This document shows, piece after piece, positions 1-12,129 of a stretch of DNA of 64,000 nt. The position numbers and the translations under genes were made by a program. Source of the stretch: Cordia subcordata (lineage: Eukaryota > Streptophyta > Magnoliopsida > Boraginales > Cordiaceae); contig JAPTOF010000002.1 of assembly GCA_028554755.1 (NCBI GenBank), forward strand, positions 7,365,001-7,429,000, in the 5' to 3' direction. The notes under the pieces are model-generated. The model was not told where the DNA came from. It was given only the letters and a program-made list of their open reading frames with translations, and did not search any database. How positions within the stretch are numbered: the first letter of the stretch is position 1; the number at the start of each line of letters is the position of its first letter.

Positions 1-994
1 AATTTTAATGCACAAATAGGGTTTTCATCATCCACTGTAAATGATGATTGAATTCCTCCAGTTTTGACATTGTAAACTATATAATCTTTGTTGTGTATGT
101 TTCACGCAACACCAAAAGCTCTCTGCTCTTCGACTAGGCAACAGGATAAAGATAACTATCATAAGGACGATATAAGTCTTTGTATATGCCCTTGACCCTG
201 TAAATTTATGTCAATCAACTTTGCCCATTTCCCAAATTCCGGATCCATCAACCACCAAACCTTCCACAAGTATTCTCCGCTCAACCACACAAGGGAAAGA
301 GAACTCCCCATTGCTAAAGGTTTCAACGGCAACACATTCACACGACCTGGTGGAAGAGGAATCTGTTTAAAAGTTTTAGTTTCTATATCAAAACTAAGTA
401 CAAATGGTTGATCAAAACCAGCCCAATACACGAAACCACCGAGAGATGATGGTACACGGGTAAAGGCTGTGGTAGAAGTTAATTGACTTGTATCAATGGG
501 CCTCCAGAACTTATCAACACCTACAGTCAGTATTAGACAGCGTCCCAAAGACATCAGCATATAATGCTTTGTACACTCCAGAAGCGGCAGCCTATCCAGA
601 GCCACAATAGTTGATATTTAGGAGACAGTGAAATCTAGGAAGGGCCAAATGCTGGTTTGTAACAGGATTTGCAACACAAGAGCTTCGCCAACAAACATGA
701 TTAAGTAACCAAACTAGTCCATTACAACTAGGTATAGTAGACCCATTAAACTGAAAATCTAGCTTCTTTACCTCCGCGTCTCACTCTCTCAGCTGCATAA
801 AGAACCTCGACCTTGAAAGACAGCGTTGCAGGAGGAGGCTTGCAGTTAGACTCTTGGAGGTGGGAAGAAACAACACTCGGGCTATGGATTATGTTATACC
901 ACTGGCGACAAACATATCTCATTACATTATAAAGAACATCCGCGGGAAGGCAGAGGAGGATATTAAATATGATTTCTTCGGGGATAGAAGCCAT
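1..994 (-). pseudogene. F-box/FBA-type protein, decayed and cut by the window edge
   Basis: Read on the minus strand from an ATG at 994, the first ~45 residues form an F-box (starts MASIPEEIIFNILLCLPADV, then a conserved CRQWYNII block). F-box proteins of this kind are substrate adaptors of SCF ubiquitin ligases. After ~80 codons the frame closes near 746. The FBA-like part then continues in other frames: a SCNGLVWLLNH block at ~720-680, an in-frame TAG near 605, a third frame at 605-159 (WRPIDTS, LPPGRVNVLPLKPLAMGSS), and a further frame at ~90-1 with a DYIVYNVKTGG block that runs off the edge. At least three frame changes or stops within 1 kb, in parts that still read as one FBA protein, point to a pseudogene. 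An intron cannot explain the short frame jumps. The substrate is unknown. Confidence 0.75.
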
Positions 995-1630
995 GCACCT
1001 TTTTGCCCCCCTCCTACCACTACAAGAAGCAATCTTACTTCTCTTGATCTTACGGTCTGTACTAGCGGTCTGCAAGGAGAAAACAAAAAGGACACAATCC
1101 GAATAAATCGCTGACGATTTACGTTCTAAAGACGAGGTAGAGAGCAGGATCTCATGATTTTTCGATACAAGACAATTATACTCAAATCTTACAAGTCTCA
1201 CACAATAATTTCTTTTCTGAAAAAAAAAAACAAAGAAAAACAAAAACAAATTTATACAAGCAAAGACTAGCATTTGCTCGACATATCATTCAACTTAGTG
1301 GTCAAACAGCAATAATCTTCAAAATGAAAAATAATACCCTTCAGAAATTCCCTGAGATTAATAGTAATAACAACAATAATAATTTTTAAAAATGAAAAGC
1401 AAAAGGAAGAAATGAGACCGCGATTTTGTCCGCCGTTCGCTTCTTGCCAACCATATCGCTAAGTTTTGGAACAATCTTCGACTTGCTTCTACTCCAACTG
1501 ATGGAGACCCACTCTGCGCGGTGAGTGTGCGCGGTAGTGTGTGGGGTGGGAGAGTACCTTCAAATTTATCTTTCAAAAGAACGGAATATTTTGGGATGCT
1601 AGGTTGACATGTTGAAAAATATTCAGGATT
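995..1630. other. Spacer between F-box relic and copia element
   Basis: AT-rich DNA upstream of the F-box relic. It contains an A-rich run near 1220 and an AAT/AAC-rich patch near 1370-1390. I see no supported gene. A reading frame on the minus strand at 1358-1660 has no recognisable domain. Confidence 0.5.
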
Positions 1631-2690
1631 TGTTATGAAATTATTAATTATCATATTCATATTTTTAAGGTTAGTTTATTATTATCCAAACTCCAGATAT
1701 AATTCATCATTATCTAGACTTACATGTGATGTAATTGATACATGTAATGTAATTGGATTAATTTATGTATTTTAAGTTCATGTAAATTCTAATTCTATAA
1801 TATTGCTCCTATAAATAGCGTCTATTCTAGTGTTATATAAATACTCTTGTATTGCTCATATCTCTCCATTGGCTAGTTTATTATTATCTAAATTCCATAT
1901 AAGGTTCATCATTGACTTACATGTGATGTGGTTGGATCAACTTATGTATTCTAAATTCATGTAAATTCTAGTTTTGTGTAATTACTCTTGTATTGCTCTT
2001 ATAAATAGATCTTTGCATTGTAAACTTATATCATGTACTAAGTACCAACAACCTTATATTGCTCTAAGTCCATGTAAATTCTAGTTCTGTTTAACTACTC
2101 TTGTATTGCTCCTCTAAATAGGTCTCTGCATTGTAAACTTGTATCATGTATTAAGTACCAACAATTTTGTATTACTCCTATAAATAGTGTACATACCAAC
2201 AATCTTGTATTGCTCCTATAAATAGGGTACTAAGTACCAACAATCTTGTATTGCTACTATAAATAGGGTCTCTGTAGTGTTTGCATTATAAATTTGTATC
2301 ATGTACTAAGTACCAACAATCAAGAGAAGCTATAAAATATTCTCCCCTCTTATATGTCTTATATTTTCTCTCTTCTCTTGTTCATATATCCTTTGCATTG
2401 GAAACTTTTATTGTTATTTATATTCTCTTTATTTCTCTTGTTCATATATCCTCTACATTGTAAACTTGTATCATGCACTAAGTACCAACAATTAAGAGAA
2501 GTAACAAAATATTTTTCCCTCGTCTTTGTCTTATATTTTCTCTCTTTTATTGTTATTTATATTCTCTTTATTTCTCTTGTTCATATATCCTCTTCTCTGT
2601 CTCATATTTTCTCTCTTTTATTGTTATTTATATTCTCTTTATTTCTCTTATTCATATATCTCTTTTCTATTTTGTAGTTATTTTATAACA
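1631..2690 (+). repeat. 5' LTR, internally expanded (1060 bp)
   Basis: Matches the 348-bp LTR at 6145-6492 at both ends but is three times longer. The excess consists of repeated copies of the TATA-to-R segment (TATAAATAG, 'GTAAACTTG.ATCATGTACTAAGTACCAACAA') and of the downstream pyrimidine-rich 'TATTTTCTCTCTTTTATTG' segment. Confidence 0.75.
1810..2265 (+). promoter_or_regulatory. Array of five TATAAATA boxes in the expanded LTR
   Basis: TATAAATA occurs at 1810-1817, 2000-2007, 2179-2186, 2217-2224 and 2258-2265, with a degenerate sixth copy (CTAAATAG) near 2112. Each is preceded by the same 'GTATTGCTCCT' context. The 3' LTR has one such box near 6311. This is the LTR core promoter multiplied by tandem duplication. 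Confidence 0.65.
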
Positions 2691-2729
2691 CGTTATCAGC
2701 ACGATTAGCCTCTACTAATCAAGAGAAGT

Positions 2730-3110
2730 GAAAAGATTATTATGAAAATCTAAAGAGAAAAAAGAGATTATTATGAAAATCTAAAGAGAAAGAATTCTTG
2801 ACAACATAAGAATATTCATACCACAAGTTTTGGTAAACTGATATTGCGATTATCAGTAAAGTTTATTTTAGCCTTTTTTTTAAATTTTATTTTAAATTAT
2901 ATATATTTCAGGATGTCAAATATCAAGAATTAAAAGTTCGTTCTTTAATTATATTTTATGCAATTTGCCTGGAAAGCTAAAATTGATATCTATATGCTCT
3001 CGAACTAGAAGTTCGCCTTTGAGGTTAAAATCTATATGGATGATATGAATTATGGAGACCCTTTGAGGTTAAAATCCATATGGATGATATGAATTGTGGA
3101 GAAATTCTTT
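2730..3110 (+). repeat. Two short tandem duplications in the element interior
   Basis: A unit of about 30 bp (AGATTATTATGAAAATCTAA) is doubled at about 2735-2795. A unit of about 45 bp (CTTTGAGGTTAAAATC.ATATGGATGATATGAATT) is doubled at about 3016-3105. Confidence 0.6.
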
Positions 3111-6100
3111 TATAAAAGGAAATTACGCATCCTTAAAGGATTGCGATAAATTAATAATATTTTTTCATTATCTTCATAGAGTCAAGCCTAAATATCAATT
3201 GCCAATCCTAAAATATGACCATCTAAAAGCAATATTTTAAAACTCGCTACAAATAAATTTAACTACGATTACAGGATTCTAAAGTTCAAAGCAAGTATAA
3301 ATCCGCAATATTTTTCATAATTTTATGCAAAAAAAATATGGATGCCCTGAATATGCTCCAATATTATCAATATTAAGAGCATGATTTGAAAACTATTTTT
3401 TTGGCATTATCACATTTTATGGGCAAAATTATTCATGATGAATTATTATCAATCATATCAATTTGCTCTAAAATCATTCCTTGAATAGAATGATATATTA
3501 TCTTATTATTATGGATGTGATTTTAGATATTATGGTGGTTATATAGGTGCAATAATAATGAGGAGAATTCTTAAGAATTCATATATGCACTGTAAATGTG
3601 TTGCTTGTTTCTAAGAGGAAATGATAACTAGGCAATCCCCTCTAAAGACGTTGAATCGTCTAAATGTCTATAATAAATTCAAAAGGGGTAAGTAAATTGG
3701 TCTAGTAAAATTTGTTATTGAACGCCTAAAAAACGTATATTCTTAGACCATCATTGATGATGTTAAAAAATGTCTAATGCTATCCGAGAACAATTATGTA
3801 ATATATTGCAACACTTATTAAAAAAGACCAACTGCTTATTAATTACTATTCTCTATTGGCCTAGAAAAAGAAATTCCATCTAAATATTTTATTGTTGCGC
3901 TGAGTATATCTCTATTGCTCAACCACAGCGCATTAAGATGGGAATGTGAAAAAGGAGTTGGGAATTTATATTGATTTTGAATCTCAGTTAATTATTAAAT
4001 ATTTTATATCATTGACTGAGAATATTGAAATGGCATATATTGCTAATTGTTGAAAAATATTCCCAACATTAGGGGGAGAAAAGCAAAAGCTAAAAAATTG
4101 AAAAGTTTTATGAATGCATCTGATCCTTGCATAAGTGAATATGAGTTAAACGTTTAGAAAATTATTTATTTGCATGAAGTTGCAAAGATGTATTTGTTGA
4201 TATGAAAGAATGTGACGAAGTCACATATACCAGCTATAAGTGCTCCTATTAATGTCTTAATAGACAAATTACAAAAATACATCTATTGGATGCTAAAAGC
4301 ATAATAGACTTCGGTTCCAACTATAAAGGAGCAAAATAAGCAAGTTGGCATTTTTGAAATATTTGATGTCTTGAAGATATCAAGCCATTCATACAAGTAA
4401 AATATATATAATAGAGAAATATTATTCTATTCTAAAACAGTATCAGATACCTGAATATGATTGAAATTATTTAGAATAAGAGATCTCACTTAGTTATATT
4501 ACTCTTGAAAAGAGTGGAATCGAAAAGGAAAAAAAATGATCATGATCAAATATTTGCATATGCAGTAGCTACTTATTATGATGAAAAGCGAGGATCATAA
4601 ATTGAAATTCATCTAAAGATGTCGAAATAAATTTAGCCATATATACAAAAGACGCAATCCAGGCATATCTAAATGTTTTGACCCTTATTGGTCAACACAT
4701 ATTACATATGGGATTGAGGGGAGTATGATATAAACCAATCCCATATTGCTTGAGAATTTTAAAGATAGTTGCATATGATTGCCTTAACTTTTAAACTGCT
4801 AATTCTAGTTAAGGAATGGCTAGTGTGCCACATGGTTATACTTTATTAACATACTTGTTTTTTGTATAAACCAAGCATTAATGACTTGGAATTAATTATA
4901 AGGAGATATATTTTAGTGGGGTAGATGCAACTTTATTAGCCTAGCAATTTTCAAAAAGAGGTCAATTATGCATCTTATAAATATGAAACAACAATATGCG
5001 TGTGTTTGATAAGTTTGATATTTGTATACAAGTCCTAAAGGATTAGAGATGTTTGAATCATAAATCTTTGAAGAAATATATTCAAAGCTCTTTATATGAG
5101 CTAGAACATCTCGAAATTGAAAAGTATTTGCTTTAATGCAAATCTTCTAAAGAAAAGGGTTTCAATAACCCACATGTTTTTATGAAGAAACATATATAAG
5201 AGAGACTTATGAAGAGATTTAATAAAGGAATTTTGAAGTGATTATTTTGGCTCGGTCTGAAGTTCAATAATTATTTAGATGGAATATTATTAATCAACAC
5301 TTCGGCAAAAGAAATTTTAGAGCCAAACAACTCATATTTTGAATGTCTGAATATTTTGACTTTTGATATTTTGATGGGTCATTTTGATTTTGTGAAGATA
5401 ACGAAAAACTATCAGTCCCTAAAGTGTCATATCTCAATATATCTTGCTATACTATATGTGTTGACACAATTATCTCTTATTTTATTAGTAAGAGTTGGTT
5501 TGTATAGCCTTGGAGGTATAGCACTGAAATTTCGTTATCATTATTATCAAAAAACTCAAAGTCAAAGTTGATTGAGCATGAAAATTGTTGAGTATTTGTT
5601 GACTCACAACGAGGATTATGTTTTCATATATGCTAAAATTATTATGTACTCATGCTTGTGAAAGCTCATTGTTATTGTTATCTCTTCAAAGCATAGCAAT
5701 TTATTACCTAGCTAATGGATGATGTGAATTGTTTGAGTAAAGGAAAATTATATTGAAAGTGATTGTGCCTAGCATATAATGCTAAATCCATGCATGAACT
5801 CCTCAAGAAATATGGGAAAAGGCTCATCATGTTTCTCAAGCAAGAACTTGGCAAGTTCCTCTTAATTGATATCATTGGCAAATTCATCTTAATTGATATC
5901 ATGTGAATTCAAAGAATTATTAATATGTTTAAATAAAAGGGAGACATAAGTGTTGTATTTTTTTTCCCTTAGCCTAGATTTTGTCCCACTGGATTTTCTT
6001 GGCAAGGTTTTTAATGAGGCAGCATGAAGCGTATAACACGAATATTGTACTTTTTTCCTTCACTAGGAATTTTGTCCCATTGGGTTTTTTCCTAGTAAGG

Positions 6101-6144
6101 TTTTAACGATGCATATTCTTGAGAAATGAATATCCAAGAGGGAG

Positions 6145-6492
6145 TGTTATGAAATTATTAATTATTGTGAATATTCACTTGTTTATTATTATACAAACTC
6201 CAGATATGGTTTATCATTATCTGAACTTATATGTGATGTAGTTGGATCAACTTATGTATTCTAAGTTTATGTAAATTCTAATTCTATGTAACTACTCTTG
6301 TATTACTCCTATAAATAGGGGTCTCTGCATTGTAAACTTGCATTATGTACTAAGTACCAACAATTAAGAGAAGTAATAAAATATTCTCCTTTCTTCCTTC
6401 TCTTATATTTTTCTCTCTTTTATTGTTCTTTATATTCTCTTTATTTCTTTTGTTTATATATCTCTTTTCTATTTTGTAGTTATTTTATAACA
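6145..6492 (+). repeat. 3' LTR (348 bp)
   Basis: Starts TGTTATGAAATT directly after a purine-rich tract and ends TTTTATAACA. It contains one TATAAATAG box and one R-region copy, probably the ancestral LTR form. Confidence 0.75.
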
Positions 6493-7690
6493 AGTTTATA
6501 GTTTTTGCACTAAAAAATCTTTATACTAAAAATTTTGTAATAAAATATGTTTTACTTTTAAAAGTTTTAAATAAAATCTAAGATTTACATCTAATTGCAC
6601 TCTTTTTCTCCAAACTGAAATTTAGGAAGATTTTTTAGCCATATTCTTTTTGAGAAAATATGTTCATAAACGGTTGAAATTTTCAAACCATCAACTCTGC
6701 AATGAGTTGTGATTATTGATAGGATTTCAAATTGTTCATTTGAAAAAATTGAAGCTTTCTTATAACATGATTGTGATACTTTTCTACAAATAATTTTTAA
6801 AATTTAAAATTTTAAAATAGTCAGTTGAGAAGTACTTGACCATCCTGAATTTTTCCGACTTGGTGTTAGGCTCTCATTTCATTATTAAACTTTAAGAAGA
6901 AATCCTTTTTTTTCTTTTTTCAAAAATAGAAAAATGGCATTCCAAACAAGGCCTTAGGTCACTCCTTATCCACCATGGACTTGATAAGAAATGAACTGGC
7001 AGACACGTTTATTTTTCTTTCTATTAATGACATGTCAAACAGCTGGGTCTTTTAACATGAAATAATTTCACTCATTTTGTGGTGGGTAATGCATATATTT
7101 CTCTTTTAATGCACTTATTTAATGGTCTCTTTTGTTATCCAATTTTACTATTAGTATTACTATTTTGCTTTTTACTAGTACTAAAATGTCTACCACGTGA
7201 TACATAGGTTTTGATATTTATATAATGTGATATAAATTAAAAATTATTTAATGACTTTAAAATAAAAAATATTTTTTATAATTATTTTGATATTTATATA
7301 ATATGATAGTATTCGTATAATACATGGAAGAAATTATTACTTTTATCTTTTTATAATTTTTAATGGTTAAATTTGACAATTAATGTAAGAAATAAAACAT
7401 TAATATATTTTGCCATATTAAATTTCTACACTAGATTCAACTTTTATGTTTTTGTAAAATCTAATAATTTTAGAAAAAATCATAAATGATATAGATTGAT
7501 ATATTTCCATCATCTGGTGGCATCTTTTTAAGGTAATAGGTTTGTCGTTTCTTTTCTAAAATAATGCTTAGACTTTTTATTTTTTAAAAAATGAAAAAAA
7601 AACATGACATATGATAAAAGAATAACAAAACTAATATTAACATGACACTTGGCAATCATATAATGTAATAAACTCTTCATTATTATAAAA
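6493..7690. other. AT-rich spacer, no gene seen
   Basis: No supported gene. Near 6931-6960 there is a single 'CATTCCAAACAAGGCCTTA' end resembling a Tourist-type MITE terminus; I could not find its partner. Confidence 0.4.
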
Positions 7691-9427
7691 CTAGTATACT
7701 ACTCATGCATTGTATGGGACAACACATTAATATGGGATATCCAAAAATTGATAAATGATATAATAATAAGAGGATGGAATAACAAGAATTTTTTGGTTGT
7801 TTTCAACTATTATAGGTATCTCCTATCTTTTTAGATAGAAAACAACTACCAATATGACACCATTTTCCCACCTAGAGGAAAAGACTCTCTTGCTGCCATG
7901 TGGCATGTTACCTTGTTACTGCGTGGTGTTTGCATTTTTTCTTTAATTTTATTTGATTAATATGATTAGCTTCTCAAATAAGTAACTTTTTTTTTTCATT
8001 TTTTTATCTTCAAGTAATTAGAGATAAAAGATATCTAATATAATTTTTATTACACCAATAATATCTATACTATACAATAAAGCAAAATAAGTTGTCATTT
8101 CGTACTGTCACGTAAAGCTCTAAAAAACAAGCTTTCCATTCCATGAGAAAGGTTTTGTCTAAAAAACGCACTAATATTATTGGATCTTTCTTAATAATTA
8201 AAACTAAATTAAGAAAAAAGAAGAACAAAGGGGATTTGTAGGATAATTTCTAATTTGTTAATATGGAAGCATAATTAGTAAAAAAAAAACACACAAAAAT
8301 TAAAATTTGATAATGTGGCATAAGTTTATTACTATTATACATAAATATATAGATTTTGAATATAGTTTATTAAAAAATTCTAGAAATGTATTTTTAGGTA
8401 TTTTTTATTTTGACTAAACTTTTGATATATATGTGATATTCTCTCACACTCATACACATATGATAATGTGAGAATCCTCCTTTATTTTATTTAATAAATG
8501 TTTGAAATTATAGAGGATAATCAAGTTACCTCTTTTTATTTAGCTATCAATAAAAATTTAACAATGGAGATTAAATTGATGGCTTTTAAAAATATAAAAA
8601 TTGATTTCGGTCTTTTGAAACTACGAGACTAACTTGAAAAAGTAAAGAGTGAAAAGGAAAAAAAAAGAATGGAGACTTATGACATAATTTTTGTAATTTG
8701 TTAGTGTTAAATAATGGTTATTTTATAAAAGACTTTATCAAGATGGAACCCACAAAAATATAACTTGTTGATTTGAAACTATTAAAACATTCTAAATCAT
8801 GACATGTGACATCTTCTGAGACAACCTAAAAAATAATGTTCAACTTTATACAATTGTATAGACTAGAATATCTTCTCATGCGATGCACGATTTAAATATT
8901 TATATAATATAATATTAAAAATCTATATCTATACTAATACATCTTTCATTTTTAATTTATAATTCTTATTAATATCCATTACTTATAAATAAAAAATAAT
9001 CTTATTTTTAAGATTATTGCAAAACTCTACATGGGGTAAAAAGCTAGTATGTAAAGTAGAATCCATGCCTAGTTTAGCTCTACCACGTGTCATCATGTCG
9101 TTTAATTTTTTTCCTTAATAATTTTCCATCAACTAATAAATATAATTTTCAAAATAAATTGAGTACTATTTTAATTAATAAAAACATTCTTACCATATTA
9201 AATTTATTAATCTTTTTACCGTATATAATTTTATTGATACTAATTATAATAAATTATAAATTTATTGATCTTTTACCATATATAAATTTAATCAGTACTA
9301 ATACATTTTTCTTTCAAGTGGGCATGTGTAATAGTGTAAGACATGCCATATGTCGCAACGTAGCTTAACAGTAGAAAAGGAGGGAAACGCTGTAGTGCAA
9401 CGGTTTTACTTTAATATATAGTATAGA
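7691..9427 (-). mobile_element. Helitron-like non-autonomous element (candidate)
   Basis: On the minus strand the sequence begins A|TCTATACTATATATTAAAG at 9427, a form typical of plant Helitron 5' ends, and ends with ..CTAG|T at 7691. A GC-containing stretch (CCCATACAATGCATGAG) lies just before the end and may be a decayed hairpin. There are no TIRs or target duplication, as expected for Helitrons, which insert between A and T. No Rep/helicase coding is seen. Boundaries are tentative. Confidence 0.4.
8064..9047 (+). mobile_element. Second Helitron-like segment nested in the first (candidate)
   Basis: Starts A|TCTATACTATACAATAAAGC and ends AAAAAGCTAG|T. The region before the end (CTCTACATGGGG) is only a weak hairpin. 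It lies in opposite orientation inside 7691-9427, so it could be a nested insertion or a chance pair of ends. Confidence 0.3.
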
Positions 9428-10499
9428 TATAGACATAGATATAGATATAGAATACAGATTATAGACTTGACCAAAATATCTATGTACCCATTAGGTAAAA
9501 TTTTGAATTAGGAAATAAGATTTTTTTGATTAAAAAATAATAGATAATATCTTTTGAAAAATAAATTTATTAGTTTAAAAAATTATTTTAATAGAGGAAA
9601 TCATTTTAGGAGGAAAAATTGAATATATATAGTCTAACTTGTATTGAGAAAATTGACGAAAATAAAGATGACAAATTAGAAAAAAAATTAAGTTTAAGAA
9701 TAAACTTAATTGATTTGAAAATTATTCTTTGATGGGTATGATTTAGTGAATTAATTAGGGGTGGTAAACCACTTAATTATTTTTCTTGCCTTGTAGAATG
9801 CTATATGACACCAGTACAATTGACAACTATCGTGGAGAGAAAAGGTCTTGAATATCAGGTTTGCTTTAGTATATAATATAAATATAAATATAAATATAAA
9901 AGAATGAATCCGCCTCATTTTCCTTTGCATCAACCACGATGTTTGGTGTAACAATCTGCCTCATTCTCCTTTGCATAAAGAAGACATGAAAAAATGGGTC
10001 ATACTCTTTTGCACGAACGCTGTCGTTTAGAATTACAAGAGCTATATTCTTCTTCTTTAACAAGAAAGTTTTAGCTTTTTTTCCCCTTTTTTACCAACGA
10101 GAATGTTTCAGCTCTTTTTTCACCAAAACGATGTAATTGAAATGCTTTCGTGGAAGTCAAGGCAAAGCTTTTGTACAACGACGATGTTTCTTCATCTATC
10201 GGTGCCACATCTAAATCTTGCAATTGCATGTTGTTGCGCTTTTGCCATGTCGTCCTTGACGTGTAAGCTATGAATATACAGTTGGAGATGCCATGATTGA
10301 CAAGAAGAGCAAAATACATGCAGAGACGCGACGCACGCGAAGAAAAGAAGTTGGAAGCTTTAAATTTGTAGGTTTTTGCTTTTGGGTGTTCGAGTTTCCG
10401 GGGGTGTATTTGCATATGCTCTCGACTGAGTGTTTGTGTTTCTGGGGGTGATTTATGAGTTAATTTGGTGGCTTTAAATATTAATTTTGTATGTATATA
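9428..10499. other. Spacer with short AT repeats
   Basis: Contains ATAGAT/ATAGAC-type repeats (9424-9460) and TAAATA repeats (9876-9900). A 'CCTCATT.TCCTTTGCAT' segment is duplicated around 9915 and 9960. The minus strand is open over 10071-10415, but it has no recognisable domain and I do not call it a gene. Confidence 0.4.
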
Positions 10500-11766
10500 A
10501 GTAAGAATTTTTTATTAAAATTGTAGGCTACCAATAATTGAAATATTTCACGATTTTGAAAAATGAGTGGGAGAATGCCATTTCTCCCCATGAGTTTTAG
10601 CATAAATCTCAAACTCTCCCATCAAAATTTAATTTTACCCACTTTCCCCCATAGAAGATGATAGAGGGCCAACTATCGTTGCTTTGCACAAGACGGTGCT
10701 GTTTTAGGATAGTAAATTTCACCAAACAATGCCTTATCTGAATTATTCTTTTAGTTTTTGTGTTAAGTTTTTAAATTGTTAGTTTATAAAAAGTTATACT
10801 TTGAAATTAAAAAAAAATTTTTTATACACACACATATATAAAAGAAGATTTTATTTAATTTTTTATTAATTTGCATAATAACTATTTTTACTTTTTATTT
10901 TTATTTTTAATGGTTAGCTGGTTGAAAACATGATGAGCTTGGATAGGAAGAAATAATTCAATTTGAAATATATATTAGAAAACAATTGTTTTGAAGTGAA
11001 TTTAATTTTTCTTTAATAGTCTGTATAGGGCAATTTTTGTAAAATAAGTAACTTTTTTTTTCTTGATTTTTTTTTGTGATTCTTTATTTTATTAGTGACT
11101 CGTCATTCTATTGAATGATTTTATTAATTTTTTTTGTCTACTATCTTTCTTTTTCTTTTCTTTTCTCTTTTGGGTTATAAAATTAAAAAAAAAATAAAGA
11201 TGCCTTTAATATAAGGCTTTGTTTGACAGAATTGAAGTCGTGAGGGAATATGGGTAAAACTAAAATTTCATGGGAGAATTTAAGATTTAACTGAAAACTC
11301 ATGGGGGGAAATGGGATTTACCCAAAAATGAGTTAAGGTTGACTGATAATGCCCAAATATAATTTATTGTGATCCATTCCAGTTGGGCATAGTCCGTGTT
11401 ATTAAAGTTATTTTCTAGTAGTGTAATATGCAAGGTGTAAAGACTGTTTAAAGGTTTAGGGCACCTTGATGGGGACTCAATGAAGTTTTTAAGACTAGGC
11501 TCTCTCTTCCATTCATAATACTATTAGTTTATAAATAGACTATTAGGGTTGGCTTGCCCCATTAGTAGCTACCATACAAAATTTGGAGAGGAAGAGAGGC
11601 TCTCTAATCCAGGCATGCCTACCACAACACACAACCGCAGTTTCATCACAAGATTATTTAAGATAACCTTACAATTTAAAATCAAGGTACGTCTTGGATG
11701 TACAATATAATTTATATTTATTAGGGTGTTCTATTATCTGGTATTATATTCAATAAATTTCTAACA
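10500..11766 (+). repeat. 5' LTR of the old element, interrupted by a TIR transposon
   Basis: Aligns end to end with 29075-29581: start GTAAGAATTTTTTATTAAAA, end ATTCAATAAATTTCTAACA. The first base of the expected TG is changed to A. Removing the 757-bp insert plus one target copy leaves about 502 bp, against 507 bp for the partner. A TATAAATAG box lies near 11531. Confidence 0.75.
10568..11324. mobile_element. 757-bp TIR transposon (MULE- or hAT-like, non-autonomous)
   Basis: Begins TGGGAGAATGCCATTTCTCC and ends with the inverted counterpart (GGAAATGGGATTTACCCA). The terminal inverted repeats match imperfectly over at least 85 bp. AAAATGAG flanks both sides (10560-10567 and 11325-11332). 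With one more A this becomes the 9-bp AAAAATGAG, so an 8-bp (hAT) and a 9-bp (Mutator-like) duplication cannot be told apart. The LTR at 29075 supplies the empty site, where the flanking sequence reads straight through. No transposase frame is present. Confidence 0.75.
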
Positions 11767-11768
11767 AG

Positions 11769-11781
11769 TGGTATAAGAGCC
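11769..11781 (+). other. Primer-binding site of the old element
   Basis: TGGTATAAGAGCC lies two bases after the LTR end. It differs by one base from TGGTATCAGAGCC, the complement of the plant initiator-Met tRNA 3' end. Confidence 0.7.
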
Positions 11782-12124
11782 ATTGACACTAGAAATAGTA
11801 CAAAATTTATGTATGTATTAAAAGGAAGAAAAAAAAAAAGAATCGCTAATTTGCTATCTTGATCTTAAAGATATATGCCATTGAATTGTGTGATTTTACA
11901 TAACCCATATATCAACGTCAAGGATTACTGTTATCTGTTACGTGAGCATGTATTATTCTTTAGATTTGATATAAACAGACCCCACTGTACAAAGCAGATA
12001 CCTGAGGAACGGATAACATAATGAACCAATCCAGTATAGGTGGACTATGTTTATTTTGAACCTTAAACGATGAAGTTACGTAAAGTCTTATGCATATTGA
12101 TTTGAGCAATGCTTTTCTGCATAT
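11782..12124 (+). other. 5' internal region of the old element, no gene seen
   Basis: Short leader-like interior between the primer site and the TAATC target of the inserted copia element. No intact reading frame is recognisable. Confidence 0.4.
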
Positions 12125-12129
12125 TAATC

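Larger units (their letters stand above)
1631..6492 (+). mobile_element. Decayed Ty1/copia-type LTR retrotransposon
   Basis: Two direct repeats, both starting TGTTATGAAATTATTAATT and ending TTATTTTATAACA, bracket 3.45 kb of interior. The ends carry the short inverted repeat TGTTAT/ATAACA. A purine stretch (AAGAGGGAG) directly precedes the 3' LTR, and two blocks around 5975-6110 resemble the 'TTTTGTCCCA..GG.TTTT' tail of plant copia elements. Just inside the 5' LTR lies CGTTATCAGCACGA, a possible primer site that is not the usual TGGTATCAGAGC. No gag or pol frame longer than ~70 codons survives, so the element is defective. Flanks (GGATT left, AGTTT right) do not form a target-site duplication, so the two ends may have been recombined or are strongly eroded. 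Confidence 0.75.

Noticed and set aside
1358..1660. 100-codon minus-strand frame before the copia LTR
   Set aside because: Overlaps the LTR start and translates AT-rich repeats; no domain.
10071..10415. 114-codon open frame on the minus strand
   Set aside because: No recognisable domain, AT-rich repeat surroundings, no promoter or splice context.
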